This document shows positions 17,129 through 27,971 of a stretch of 63,860 nt of DNA, one piece after another. A program made the position numbers and the translations under genes. Location: positions 1-63,860 of the forward strand of contig PCAK01000039.1 of NCBI GenBank assembly GCA_002730525.1. The letters run 5' to 3'. The first letter of the stretch is position 1, and each line of letters begins with the position of its first letter. The stretch comes from Acidobacteriota bacterium. Lineage in GTDB: Bacteria; Acidobacteriota; Vicinamibacteria; Vicinamibacterales; UBA823. The notes under the pieces were generated by a model. The model ran no database searches. It was not told the origin of the DNA and was given only the letters and a program-made list of their open reading frames with translations.

Positions 17129-17710
17129 GTGCTGAAGGTCGAACTCCATACGCATGCGGCCGGCGACCCCGAAGACGCGATTCCGTACGGGCCGACCGAA
17201 CTCATCGACCGCGCCGCGGCGCTCGGGTACGACGCCGTGGCGTTGACGCTGCACAACCGGTAGCTCGACCTGGCCGACCTCGCGACGCACCCGTTCTTCC
17301 CGATCAGCCACTGTCTGCGGGACCGGATGGATCGCCACGCCGCCGTCATCGACGCCGTGGAGGTCAGCTACTTTCACACGCCGCTCATCGACTTCAACGG
17401 CGCGGCGCGGCGGTAGGCTCACGCCCACGACAAGCCCCTGGTCGGATCGTCCGACGTGCACCGGCTCTGCCAACTCGGACGCACCTATTCGCTGGTGGAT
17501 GCGGTACCGACGCCAGACGCGATCTGCGCGGCGATCCGCGCGGGGCGCGTGGAGGTACGAGCGCGCCCGGTGTCGCTCGTTCGGATCGCCGCGCTGCTCG
17601 CCGCGATCAGTATCCGCAACTTCACCACGCGCCTCCGCCCCGCGGCAGACGCAGCCGAACACGACGCCGACCCACCGGATGCCTCGCGCCGCGGAATCGT
17701 CAGCAGCTGA
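17129..17710 (+). pseudogene. Decayed PHP-domain phosphoesterase
   Basis: Read from GTG 17129 in one frame, the sequence gives VLKVELHTHAAGDPEDAIPYG and then LIDRAAALGYDAVALTLHN, the N-terminal metal-binding block of PHP-domain proteins. A TAG stops it at 17261-17263 and another at 17414-17416. Between them, homology jumps to HPFFPISHCLRDRMDRH and DAVEVSYFHT, so an internal segment appears lost. The C-terminal block KPLVGSSDVHRL (17438 onward) and a Gly-Arg tail are recognisable to the end at 17710. Two nonsense codons plus a deletion make function impossible. The end overlaps the agmatinase-like gene. Confidence 0.82.
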
Positions 17711-18509
17711 GCATCCGATCGGCCACCTCCTTCATACACTTCGCGGCGACCATGGCGGTGACGCCGTTGAGATCCCGTACCGGGTTGTACTCCACGATGT
17801 CGGCACCGACGATCGGCACCTGGATCGCCTGGATCACCTTCAGCACGTCCCGAACGCTGACGCCGCCCGGCTCGTGATGCGAGAGACCGGGCGCGAAGGC
17901 CGGATCGAGCACGTCGAGGTCCAGCGAGAGGTAGAGCGGCACCTCGAGTGAGGCCAACACGTCGGCAGGCCAGTCCGCCGCCGTCACCACCTCGACGCCG
18001 AACCGCTCGGCCTGGTCGCGCTGATGCGGCGTCATCGTCCGGATCCCCAGCTGCACCAGCCGGGACGCCAGATTCGCCTCCATGATCCGCGCGAACGGAC
18101 AGGCATGGGACAGCTTGTCGCCCTCGAGTTCGTCGTAGAGATCGGGGTGCGCGTCGAGGTGGAGAATCGTCAGCCGGTCGTAGCGTCCGGCGAACGCGCG
18201 AACCACGGGATACGTGATCGCGTGGTCACCGCCGAGAATGAGCAGGCGGTCACCGCTTTCCAGCAGCTCGGCCACCCCCCGCTCGATCGCCCCGAACGCC
18301 GCGGCGCCGGTCGGCAGCTGAAGGTCGCCGGCATCCCGGAATCGGTCCTCGGCACCGAGGTCGCGACCCGCTTCAGTCGCCAGATTCGCCGACGGCGAGT
18401 GCAGCGCCTCGCGGATCTTGGGCGGCGCCTCGGCCGGCCCGCGCAGAAATGACGAGCTTTCGTCGAACGGGATGCCGACCAGCGTGACGTTGGGAGATGT
18501 CGGGTTCAT
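17700..18509 (-). CDS. Agmatinase/arginase family ureohydrolase
   Basis: About 269 residues from ATG 18509 (MNPTSPNVTLVG); the longer upstream extension is low-complexity. Binuclear Mn ligands are visible in GGDHA, HLDAHPDLYDE and SLDLDVLDPAFAPG, the three signature blocks of the ureohydrolase family. These enzymes release urea from agmatine, arginine or guanidino acids, or act on formiminoglutamate; which one cannot be settled here. A TATAAT box lies about 70 bases upstream. It is divergent from the SelA-like gene. Confidence 0.88.
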   Translation of the reverse strand: MNPTSPNVTLVGIPFDESSSFLRGPAEAPPKIREALHSPSANLATEAGRDLGAEDRFRDAGDLQLPTGAAAFGAIERGVAELLESGDRLLILGGDHAITYPVVRAFAGRYDRLTILHLDAHPDLYDELEGDKLSHACPFARIMEANLASRLVQLGIRTMTPHQRDQAERFGVEVVTAADWPADVLASLEVPLYLSLDLDVLDPAFAPGLSHHEPGGVSVRDVLKVIQAIQVPIVGADIVEYNPVRDLNGVTAMVAAKCMKEVADRMLSC

Positions 18510-18576
18510 CTGAACTCTTCGGCTGGATGAGGGTCGCGCCGGCACGGAAGAGTTGATCGCGCGGGCCGAAGGCGGA

Positions 18577-18582
18577 ATTATA
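18577..18582 (-). promoter_or_regulatory. Putative -10 box of the ureohydrolase gene
   Basis: TATAAT on the minus strand, 68 bases upstream of ATG 18509, in the short divergent spacer shared with the SelA-like gene. No convincing -35 box is seen. Confidence 0.4.
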
Positions 18583-18623
18583 GCCGACACAGAGACACCG
18601 CCATGCCGGCGGAGGGAGGCCCC

Positions 18624-19874
18624 ATGCAACATTCGACGAGGTACACGCCCCAGAATTGGTCGCGCCGCCGGTTCCTGGCATCTGCCGGCACGGCGCCGGT
18701 CGCCGGTCTCCTGGCCACCGGCTGCGCGCCGCCCGCGCCGGCGCCGGCCGAGACCGCCGAAGCCGTCGACGTCTATGGCCGCCTGGGCGTCCAGCCGTTC
18801 ATCAACGCGGCCGGCACCTACACCGCGCTGACCGCCTCGCTGGTCCCGGCCGAGGTGCGCACCGCCATGGCCGCGGCGTCACAGCAGTACGTCGCGCTCG
18901 CCGAGCTGCACGCCGCTGCCGGGGGCCGGATCGCCGGACTGGTCGGCGCGGAAGCCGCCCTCGTCACCTCGGGTGCGGCGGCCGCGCTGACCCAGGCGAC
19001 GGCGGCCTGCGTCTGCGGCACCGATCAGGACGCGATCCGCCAGGTGCCCGACACGACCGGTCTCAAGAACCAGGTCGTGATCCAGCGGTCGCACCGATTC
19101 GGCTACGACCACGCCATCCGTAACGTCGGGATCGAACTGGTCGAGGTGGAGACGCGCGCCGAGCTGGAAGCCGCGATCGGCGACGACACGGCGATGCTCT
19201 TCTACCTGAACTCAGCGACCAATCAGGGGCAGATTTCCCGCGAGGAGTTCGCCGAGGTCGGTCAGACCGCCGGCGTCCCGACCCTGATCGACGCGGCGGC
19301 CGACGTGCCGCCCGTCGATAACCTACGCACATTCACGCGGATGGGCTTCTCGCTCGTCGCGTTCAGCGGCGGCAAGGGCCTGCGCGGGCCGCAGTGCTCG
19401 GGCCTGCTGCTAGGCCGCCGCGATCTCGTAGACGCGGCATATCTGAACGGCTCACCCCACGGGAATTCGATCGCGCGCATCGCCAAGGTCGGCAAGGAGG
19501 AGATCGTCGGCCTGACGCGCGCCGTCGAGCTGTACGTCGAGAAGGATCACGAAGCCGAGTGGGCCGACTGGGAAGCACGCGTCCAGGCGATCGTCGACGC
19601 GGTCGCCGGCATCCCCAGCGTCGAAGCCGAGCAGTTCGTCCCGGAGCTGGCCAACATGGTGCCGCACGCCGGCATCACCTGGGATCCGGAGCGGATCCCG
19701 CTGATGCGTAGCGACGTCGCCGAGGCGCTGCGCGACGGCGAGCCGCGGATCGAGCCACGGCCGGGTCCCGCCGACGCGCCCCGGCTCGACATCGGCGTCT
19801 GGATGATGCAGCCGGGCGATCACGAGGTGGTCGCCGCACGCATCGCCGAGATCCTGTCCGCGGCAGCGGCGTAG
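18624..19874 (+). CDS. TAT-exported SelA-like PLP enzyme
   Basis: About 416 residues from ATG 18624, chosen because GGGAGG lies just upstream; ATG 18603 is an alternative. A twin-arginine signal (SRRRFL, 13-18) is followed by a possible lipobox ATGC (C34). The fold is that of the SelA / DgaE family (D-glucosaminate-6-phosphate ammonia-lyase), which uses PLP. The Schiff-base Lys is K251 in FSGGKGLRGP and the ring Asp is D223 in LIDAAAD. Known relatives are cytoplasmic lyases, so export of a folded cofactor enzyme is notable. The convergent neighbour is an exported amidohydrolase of the type often paired with this family, which suggests one periplasmic pathway. Confidence 0.85.
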   Translation: MQHSTRYTPQNWSRRRFLASAGTAPVAGLLATGCAPPAPAPAETAEAVDVYGRLGVQPFINAAGTYTALTASLVPAEVRTAMAAASQQYVALAELHAAAGGRIAGLVGAEAALVTSGAAAALTQATAACVCGTDQDAIRQVPDTTGLKNQVVIQRSHRFGYDHAIRNVGIELVEVETRAELEAAIGDDTAMLFYLNSATNQGQISREEFAEVGQTAGVPTLIDAAADVPPVDNLRTFTRMGFSLVAFSGGKGLRGPQCSGLLLGRRDLVDAAYLNGSPHGNSIARIAKVGKEEIVGLTRAVELYVEKDHEAEWADWEARVQAIVDAVAGIPSVEAEQFVPELANMVPHAGITWDPERIPLMRSDVAEALRDGEPRIEPRPGPADAPRLDIGVWMMQPGDHEVVAARIAEILSAAAA

Positions 19875-19884
19875 GGCCGGGCAA

Positions 19885-19918
19885 GGTGGCGCGGTGAAGG
19901 CTGGTGGCCCGCGCCACC
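19885..19918. terminator. Hairpin between convergent genes
   Basis: Arms GGTGGCGCG (19885-19893) and CGCGCCACC (19910-19918) with a 16-base loop, sitting just after the SelA-like stop and before the convergent amidohydrolase stop. No T-run follows. It shares GGTGGCGCG with the repeat at 31185 and may be a dispersed repeat that doubles as a bidirectional terminator. Confidence 0.5.
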
Positions 19919-19947
19919 ACCGTGGAGATGGGGCGCGCCACCATACT

Positions 19948-21192
19948 CTAGGGCGTCCAGGGGGTGCCGGCGCGGCCGTTCAGGTCCCAGACGATCCGCC
20001 CGGCGCGCACGGTCAACTCCGCCTCGAGCTTCCGGCTGCCCTGCATCGTCTGACCGCCGACGTCGAGGAACCCGAACTCGCCTTCCCGCACGGCGATGAC
20101 CGCGACGTCGGCTTCGGCGCCGACGCTCAGGTGGCCGATGTCGTCGCGGTGAATCGCCTGTGCCGCCGCCCAGGTCGACTTGGCCACGACGTCGGGCAGC
20201 GACATCCCGATGTTCAGGAACTTCGACCCCACGTTGAGCATGTCCTTCATTCCGCCGTTCATGCTACCGATGTGGAGGTCGGTGCTGATCGTGTCTGGCG
20301 GGAACGCCTGCTGCATCGCCGGCACCGCCTGACTGAACCTGAAGCTGCCGCCACCGTGCCCGACGTCGAAGACGATGCCTCGCGCGCGCGCGTCGGCCAG
20401 GTAGGGCTTCAGACGGCCCTCGTCATCGACGATCGCCTCGCGTCCACCCACCTGCGCGTAGGCGTGCGTGAAGATGTCGCCCGGCCGGAGGTGGTCGAGG
20501 AACAGCTCCTGGAGCGGCAGGTCCGGCTCCTGGCGGCCGAAATCGACCGCGACGGGGATCCCGGCCAGGTTGCCCGCCTCGACCGCGCGGTCCACCGGCT
20601 CCCACTCGTTGCCGATGTAGTGCGCGACCTTGACGCCGACGATGATGTCGGAGAACTGCGCCGCGCGCTGCGCCGTCAGCTTCGGGTCCATGTCGCTGAC
20701 ATCCTGCTCGATCGGCCCACCCTTCATCCCGCGACCGACGATGTTGAGGAACGCGAGGACCCGCGTCTGGGAGCGGTCGATCACCTGCTCCTTGAACTGG
20801 ACGAAGTCGCGCCAGCCGGCATCACCCAGGTCGATGACCGTCGTCACGCCGGACCTGAACGTGAAGCCGTCGGGTTGCACCGCGCTGTAGCCGTCGCTGT
20901 AGGCCTGATCCGGCTGCGTGCCCCAGAAAACGTGCGCGTGCAGATCGATCAGCCCCGGCGCCACGACGAGGCCGGTCGCGTCGACGACCGTCTCGGCCCG
21001 TGCCGGGTCGATCCCGGCCGCGACTTCCGCGATGACGCCGTCGGCGATTCCGACGTCCATGACGGCATCGATGCCGTTGCGCGGGTCGATGACGCGACCG
21101 CCCTGGATCAGCAGGTCGAGCGACTGGGCGTAGGCCCCGGTCGCACCGGCGAGTAACACGAAGACGGGAATCGCAGCAAATCGAGCGCGCAT
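19948..21192 (-). CDS. Exported dihydroorotase-like amidohydrolase/deacetylase
   Basis: 414 residues. A Sec signal (MRARFAAIPVFVLLAGATGAYAQ) predicts periplasmic location. The amidohydrolase barrel carries GLIDLHAHVFWG (HxH), a candidate carboxylated lysine in VGVKVAHYIG, FTHAY, VFDVGHGGGSF and the metal Asp in DTISTDLH. This is the deacetylase/dihydroorotase-like subgroup. Relatives of this subgroup are commonly found beside SelA/DgaE-like PLP enzymes, and such a gene converges on it here. A combined N-acyl or cyclic-amide removal followed by PLP-dependent elimination is a reasonable inference; the substrate is unknown. Confidence 0.85.
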   Translation of the reverse strand: MRARFAAIPVFVLLAGATGAYAQSLDLLIQGGRVIDPRNGIDAVMDVGIADGVIAEVAAGIDPARAETVVDATGLVVAPGLIDLHAHVFWGTQPDQAYSDGYSAVQPDGFTFRSGVTTVIDLGDAGWRDFVQFKEQVIDRSQTRVLAFLNIVGRGMKGGPIEQDVSDMDPKLTAQRAAQFSDIIVGVKVAHYIGNEWEPVDRAVEAGNLAGIPVAVDFGRQEPDLPLQELFLDHLRPGDIFTHAYAQVGGREAIVDDEGRLKPYLADARARGIVFDVGHGGGSFRFSQAVPAMQQAFPPDTISTDLHIGSMNGGMKDMLNVGSKFLNIGMSLPDVVAKSTWAAAQAIHRDDIGHLSVGAEADVAVIAVREGEFGFLDVGGQTMQGSRKLEAELTVRAGRIVWDLNGRAGTPWTP

Positions 21193-21270
21193 GAAACCTC
21201 CTGGGAAACGGGTGACCCTCGGGCCCCGATTCTACGCCCGGCCGGTCCTGAACGCCATGCCTCGGGCCAG

Positions 21271-22317
21271 ATGCTATCGTGGTCAGAGGTCGACTCTGCC
21301 GATGCGCCCAGCCATCCTCGCCCTCGCCGTCCTCGCGCTCGCCGTCCTGACCGGCTCCTGGCAGCGGAGCCCGCCGGCGCGCAGGAGGTGCTGACCGTCG
21401 CGGAGCGGGACGCGGTCCGGCAGATCGGGACTCGGGTGGAAGGACGCATCGTCTGGTCGTCAAACCGCGGCGGGAATCACGACCTGTACCTCGTGGACCT
21501 GGCGACAGGCGAGACCCACCAGCTAACCGATCATCCTTCGGTCGACTTCTTTTCGCGCTTCTCACCCGACGGGCAACAGATCTCGTTCCTGCGCAGCCGA
21601 CGACCGTACGTGTCGTTCCGGGAACGGACCGGCTGGGACCTGTACATCATGGATGCCGATGGCGGCCGGCAGCGCCGCCTGGCACGGCGCGCGTATCACG
21701 CCACGTGGACGCCCGACGGCTCGGGCCGGGTCTTCGAGCGCCGCGGACGGATCGTCCGGTACGACCTCGCCACGGGCGAGGAAACGCTCGTGCACGGCGG
21801 ACGGGGCGCGCCAATCAAGGGACGCCTCGAAGAACCCGAGATGCTGACCGACTCGCTCATGAGTGTCGCCGTGCGCCGGGTGCCACGCGAGACCGTCGGC
21901 GTCATCGATCTCGCGGCCGGCGTCTACACGCCGATGTCGACCGACAGCGACTGCCAGATCACGTGGATTCCCGGCCAGCGCCACGTCGTCTGGATCGCCG
22001 GCCAGGGGCACGGCGGCACGCGCGTCGAGCACCGGCGGCTGGGCGACGCCGCGCCAGAGGTACTGATCGATCTGCCGTTGGAGTACAGCCACGAATACTT
22101 CCCGCACGTGACCGCTGACGGCCAGTGGCTGATCTGGGGCGCGGCCGCCGAAGGACACGAGCGCGACCTCGCCGACTACGAACTCTTCGTCTGGAAGATC
22201 GGCGAGCCCTGGGACTCGGCACTGCGACTCACCCACTCACCGGCCAACGATCAGTGGCCCGATTTATGGGTCGCGCCACCGTCGACCGATGCCGCGCCCC
22301 GGTCGGCGGTCAGATAG
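21271..22317 (+). CDS. TolB/PD40 beta-propeller protein, frameshift in signal peptide
   Basis: 348-residue frame. From about residue 38 it shows PD40/TolB-like propeller blades: GRIVWSSNRGGNHDLYLVDL, FSRFSPDGQQISFL, DLYIMDADGG and PHVTADGQWLIWG. The first 35 residues are Pro/Arg-rich and not a signal. In the next frame ATG 21302 encodes MRPAILALAVLALAVLTG, an ideal Sec signal, and would join the propeller after a one-base indel near 21350-21375. The protein was therefore probably periplasmic; the present frame predicts a cytoplasmic product unless the indel is an assembly error. The 3' end overlaps the convergent symporter by 67 bases. Confidence 0.7.
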   Translation: MLSWSEVDSADAPSHPRPRRPRARRPDRLLAAEPAGAQEVLTVAERDAVRQIGTRVEGRIVWSSNRGGNHDLYLVDLATGETHQLTDHPSVDFFSRFSPDGQQISFLRSRRPYVSFRERTGWDLYIMDADGGRQRRLARRAYHATWTPDGSGRVFERRGRIVRYDLATGEETLVHGGRGAPIKGRLEEPEMLTDSLMSVAVRRVPRETVGVIDLAAGVYTPMSTDSDCQITWIPGQRHVVWIAGQGHGGTRVEHRRLGDAAPEVLIDLPLEYSHEYFPHVTADGQWLIWGAAAEGHERDLADYELFVWKIGEPWDSALRLTHSPANDQWPDLWVAPPSTDAAPRSAVR

Positions 22318-23702
22318 ACCACGAGACCGACCCCGGCGCAGGCCAGCCCGGTCGGCGGCGGGACGCTCCACGCCGCGGTCGCCGGCCCGAGAAAACTCTC
22401 CCAGCCGAGCGCGAGGTGCGGCAGCCACACGGCGGTCGCCACCAGCATCGACGCGAGCGCGGCGCGTTCACCTCCTCGCCGGCGGTAGAGGCCCATCGTG
22501 AGCGGCACGACGAGCGCGACCAACCCCACCTCGTAGGCGCTCTCGAGCAGTTCGTAGGCGTCGCCCCCGATGTAGGCCAGCACCAGACTTCCCGCGGTGA
22601 CGCCAACGACCGCCGCCCGGTTCAGCGCCAGCGGGGAGAAGCGCCGCCCCGGCAGGCGCGGCAGCAGGTTCTGCGCCAGGACGCTCGATGGCGCCAGGAT
22701 GCCCGAGTCGATCGTCGAGAGCACCGCCGAGGTGACGGCGAGCACGAAGATGAGCGTCAGCCAGGGATCGAGGACCAGTTGCGCGATGAGCGGGATGATC
22801 GCGCGCGCCCCGGCATCAGGCGCGATCAGATTCGCGGCCAGTCCGATGAGCGGCGGGAGGCAGCCGATGACGAGATAGGCGATGCCCGCCACCCAGCAGG
22901 CGCGCGCGGCGACGCCGGCCGACTTCGCCGCGAAGAAGCGCTGCGTGAGGTCCTGGCCGGGAATGTTCCCGAGCGAGCCAGCGGCCAGCACGCCGAGCCA
23001 CCCGACGAACAGCGCCATCGATTCGGTCGGCACGGCGTCGAGCATCTCCGGCGGCACCTCCTCGAGGACGCGGCTCCAGCCGGCGCCGGCACTGCCGGCG
23101 CCGAGCGTGGTCAGGACGTTCCACGCCACCAGAACCAGACCGAGCACCAGCAGTCCGGTCTGCACGCAGTCGGTCATCGTCACCGACCACATCCCGCCGA
23201 CGAGCGTGTAGCTCATGCCGACGAGCGCCACGAGCGCGATACCCGTCCCGAGGGGAATCCCGAAGAACAGTTCGAGAATGCCGGCGAGCGCCACGAACTG
23301 CGCGGCGATCCAGCCGAAGTATCCCGGCACCATGATGGCGCTGCAGACAATCTCGGCCCGCGGGCCGAACCGCCGCCCGAAGTAGTCGGGCAAGGTGAGC
23401 AGCCGCATCCGCCAGAGCGGCTTGGCATAGAACCAGCCGGCCAGCAGCAGGCAGAGGCCGGCGCCGAACGGGTCGAGCGCGGCCTTGACCATCCCCTCGG
23501 CGCGAATCTCGTCGGTCGCGGTGAGCAGTGTGCCCGCGCCGAACCAGGTGGCAAACAGCGTTGGGGCGGCGAGCCAGAGGCCGAGCCGACGGCCAGCGAC
23601 GAGGTAGTCCTCGGTGTCGTGGATCCGCCCCCGTGCCCAGAGGCCGATCGCGAACATCACGGCCACGTAGACGATCAGGGCGATGGCCAGCAACGTGGTC
23701 AT
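22251..23702 (-). CDS. Sodium:solute symporter (SSF family)
   Basis: About 483 residues from ATG 23702 (MTTLLAIALIVY); the longer frame upstream is non-homologous. Thirteen or so membrane helices are evident. SSF motifs include FATWFGAGTLLTATDEIRAEG in the first part, GGMWSVTMTDCVQTGLL, and LAVTSAVLSTIDSGILAPSSVLAQN, the sodium-site helix. The family couples Na+ influx to uptake of sugars, amino acids, urea or carboxylates; this one resembles the proline/pantothenate/urea-type branch, without a clear substrate. A hairpin repeat lies between it and the upstream metallo-beta-lactamase gene. Confidence 0.87.
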   Translation of the reverse strand: MTTLLAIALIVYVAVMFAIGLWARGRIHDTEDYLVAGRRLGLWLAAPTLFATWFGAGTLLTATDEIRAEGMVKAALDPFGAGLCLLLAGWFYAKPLWRMRLLTLPDYFGRRFGPRAEIVCSAIMVPGYFGWIAAQFVALAGILELFFGIPLGTGIALVALVGMSYTLVGGMWSVTMTDCVQTGLLVLGLVLVAWNVLTTLGAGSAGAGWSRVLEEVPPEMLDAVPTESMALFVGWLGVLAAGSLGNIPGQDLTQRFFAAKSAGVAARACWVAGIAYLVIGCLPPLIGLAANLIAPDAGARAIIPLIAQLVLDPWLTLIFVLAVTSAVLSTIDSGILAPSSVLAQNLLPRLPGRRFSPLALNRAAVVGVTAGSLVLAYIGGDAYELLESAYEVGLVALVVPLTMGLYRRRGGERAALASMLVATAVWLPHLALGWESFLGPATAAWSVPPPTGLACAGVGLVVYLTADRGAASVDGGATHKSGH

Positions 23703-23766
23703 GGCATCATCAAGATCAGCATCCGGGAGAACCCGACTACGGTCGGAATAGGCACGGGACGGGATC

Positions 23767-23784
23767 GCGGGACTGAAGTCCCGC
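23767..23784. repeat. Short palindromic repeat
   Basis: GCGGGACT-GA-AGTCCCGC, perfect 8-base arms and a 2-base loop, between two co-directional minus-strand genes. It has the same architecture (8-2-8) as the palindrome at 13344-13361 with a different core, and is flanked by GCGCCAC as in the repeats near 19932 and 31284. Confidence 0.7.
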
Positions 23785-23798
23785 GCCACAGCATCGTC

Positions 23799-24731
23799 CT
23801 AAAACACGTCGAGGTCCTGGCCGCTGACCAACGGTCCTTCGTAGCCAGCCTCGCGAACCTCCTCGACTAGCTCCTCGTCGCTGACCCCGAAGTACAACTG
23901 ATGGTAGAGCACCAGCGTGCCTGGTCGAACCGCGTTTGCGATCCGCGCGACCTGCGCGGGAGAGCTATGCGCGGCGCGATGGTACGCCTGCCAATCCTCG
24001 GTCCGGCGCACGAGACCGCGTTCAGAGAAGATCTCGTGGACGAGAATATCGGCGTCCTGCGCATGCTCGATGGCGCTGTCGCAGTAGGTCGTATCGCCCG
24101 ACACGACGACGACGCGATCGGCCGTCTCGAACCGGTAGCCGTACGCAGCCTGGCCGTCGTGGCAGACGGGGAACCCGACCACTCGCACCCGCTCGTCCTC
24201 GAACCGGAGCGTGCCGTCGATCTCGTGAACCTCGGGCACGTAGCCGCGCGTCACGATCGGCTGCGAGCCCTCGTTGCGCATCCGGATATCCTCGGCGAAC
24301 GCCGTCTGGAGCCCCGCCGTCATCGCCGCGAGCCCGCGCGGCCCGTAGGCCGTCACGCCATCCTCGCGGCGCCACCAGAGGGCCCAGAGCAGATCGGCGT
24401 AGTCGAGCACGTGATCGCTATGCAGGTGGGTCAGGAACAGCCGTGTCGGCCAGGCCAGGGCCTCCACGCCACGCTGCGCCGCTTCGACCGTTCGAAGATA
24501 GGCACCCGGCCCGAGGTCGACGAGGTAGGCGACACCGCCGGTGACGATCGCGACCGACGCGCCGACCTTCGCGGCGTCTAGGAATGGCGTGCCAGTTCCG
24601 AGGAGGATCACCTGCGTTCGGTCGGGGTCGACCGGCAGCGGCGTCCGGTCACCGGCCGGCGCCTGGGCCGACGTTGGCCCGAGCCCTGACGCCATCGCGA
24701 CCAGGGCGCAGGCCGCCGCCAGCCGTCTCAC
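23799..24731 (-). CDS. Exported metallo-beta-lactamase fold hydrolase, RNase Z-like
   Basis: About 310 residues if read from GTG 24731, which places a clean signal (RRLAAACALVAMASGLGPTSAQA) at the N-terminus; ATG 24806 gives a longer, less plausible leader. The metal motif THLHSDH, downstream His in VCHDG, Asp in SGDTTY and final His in LYHQLYF fit the RNase Z / arylsulfatase-like branch of metallo-beta-lactamases. With an export signal it is unlikely to process tRNA and more likely hydrolyses an ester or lactone in the periplasm. The substrate is unknown. Confidence 0.8.
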   Translation of the reverse strand: MRRLAAACALVAMASGLGPTSAQAPAGDRTPLPVDPDRTQVILLGTGTPFLDAAKVGASVAIVTGGVAYLVDLGPGAYLRTVEAAQRGVEALAWPTRLFLTHLHSDHVLDYADLLWALWWRREDGVTAYGPRGLAAMTAGLQTAFAEDIRMRNEGSQPIVTRGYVPEVHEIDGTLRFEDERVRVVGFPVCHDGQAAYGYRFETADRVVVVSGDTTYCDSAIEHAQDADILVHEIFSERGLVRRTEDWQAYHRAAHSSPAQVARIANAVRPGTLVLYHQLYFGVSDEELVEEVREAGYEGPLVSGQDLDVF

Positions 24732-24846
24732 GATCCGGACGGCACGGCCTCGGTGCGTGCCGGTGGCCCGCTCTGGTTGACCGGGACAAGACAGGCTCAT
24801 GTACATTCTTCGTTCCTATGAATCGATTGGCGGCCGACAGGTAGAG

Positions 24847-24852
24847 TATAAT
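24847..24852 (+). promoter_or_regulatory. Putative -10 box of the cytochrome c gene
   Basis: TATAAT 62 bases upstream of ATG 24914, in the divergent spacer. The leader carries a strong GAGGAGG ribosome-binding site (24900-24906). Confidence 0.5.
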
Positions 24853-24913
24853 GGCGCGCTTCAAGGCAATCCGCCGCGAATAACGGGTCGGAACCCGTTC
24901 CGAGGAGGCATCC

Positions 24914-25348
24914 ATGCGGAAGCAGGCGTGGCTGGCAATGGTCGGCATGCTCGTGGCCGGTGTTGTCGGCGTCGCTCAATCGGACGAGATCGCGAATGCG
25001 GAGGACTTCGACGCGGCCATGAAGGACGTCGGCAAGAATTTCGAGGCCGTGCGATCGGGGATGGAGGCACGCGACGGTGCAGCGGTCACCGGCGGAACAG
25101 AGAATCTCGTCGCGATCTTCGGGCGCGTGGAAGCGTTCTTCGAGGCGCGTGAACTCGAGGCCGGCATCACCGCGGCCGGCGAGGCCAAACAGGCGGCCTC
25201 CGACATCGTCTCGGCGCTCGAGAACCAGGCGTTCGACCAGCTGGCGGGCGCCCGCGATCGGCTCGGCGGGACCTGCCGCTCGTGCCACACCGAGTATCGC
25301 GAACAGATCGAGAGTGGGGGCTACAAGTTCAAGGACGGCGTCCTCTAG
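24914..25348 (+). CDS. Cytochrome c'-like periplasmic protein
   Basis: 144 residues. A Sec signal (to about residue 22, GVAQS) precedes a helical bundle with one haem-binding motif CRSCH near the C-terminus (about residues 120-124), the placement typical of cytochrome c' and related four-helix c-type cytochromes. Such proteins bind NO or CO, or transfer electrons. A strong GAGGAGG ribosome-binding site and a TATAAT box precede it. The neighbour downstream is a catalase-peroxidase, compatible with an oxidative or nitrosative stress role, but they are separated by about 300 bases and need not be co-transcribed. Confidence 0.85.
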   Translation: MRKQAWLAMVGMLVAGVVGVAQSDEIANAEDFDAAMKDVGKNFEAVRSGMEARDGAAVTGGTENLVAIFGRVEAFFEARELEAGITAAGEAKQAASDIVSALENQAFDQLAGARDRLGGTCRSCHTEYREQIESGGYKFKDGVL

Positions 25349-25585
25349 CGAGCGCTTGGGCATCGCTGGTGACGGCGGCCTCTTTGGAACAAGACTTCGA
25401 AGAAGCCGTCGCGCCGGACAATCCCGACCAGCTCGCGGTTCCGCGCGGCTACCAGCGTGAGCTCGAGCACGCTCCCCTGCCGACTGCTGTGACGTGGGTG
25501 GCGAACAGCATGCCGAGGCCGGTGCTATCCAGCAGCGGCACTGCATCGAGATTCAGCGCGATTCGACGCCGCGCCTATCGCCGTA
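25345..25585 (-). pseudogene. STAS-domain (anti-sigma antagonist-like) remnant
   Basis: On the minus strand this gap encodes RRRIALNLDAVPLLDSTGLGMLFATHVTA (written here only as a guide to the core DSTGLG and LDAVPLLDS blocks) and then, after a frameshift near 25475, LELTLVAARNRELVG and RRDGFFEVL. These are the phospho-acceptor strand-loop and the C-terminal helix of STAS proteins such as SpoIIAA. No start codon or ribosome-binding site is present, the N-terminal strand is missing, and the frame is broken. It overlaps the cytochrome stop by a few bases. Confidence 0.6.
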
Positions 25586-25586
25586 G

Positions 25587-27851
<2,265 letters not shown>

Positions 27852-27971
27852 TCTCAGCGAGCGATCACGCCGCAACGGACATCGTCGCGCGCGGGCGCAT
27901 CCCGGACGCCGGTTCGGGCGTCGTAGAGAAGAAGGCCCCGTTGCGTCCGCCGCTCGGGCGCCAAGGCTGTC

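Noticed and set aside
22125-23870. 581-codon ORF opposite the sodium symporter
   Set aside because: Repetitive charged composition; the complement is a clear SSF membrane protein.
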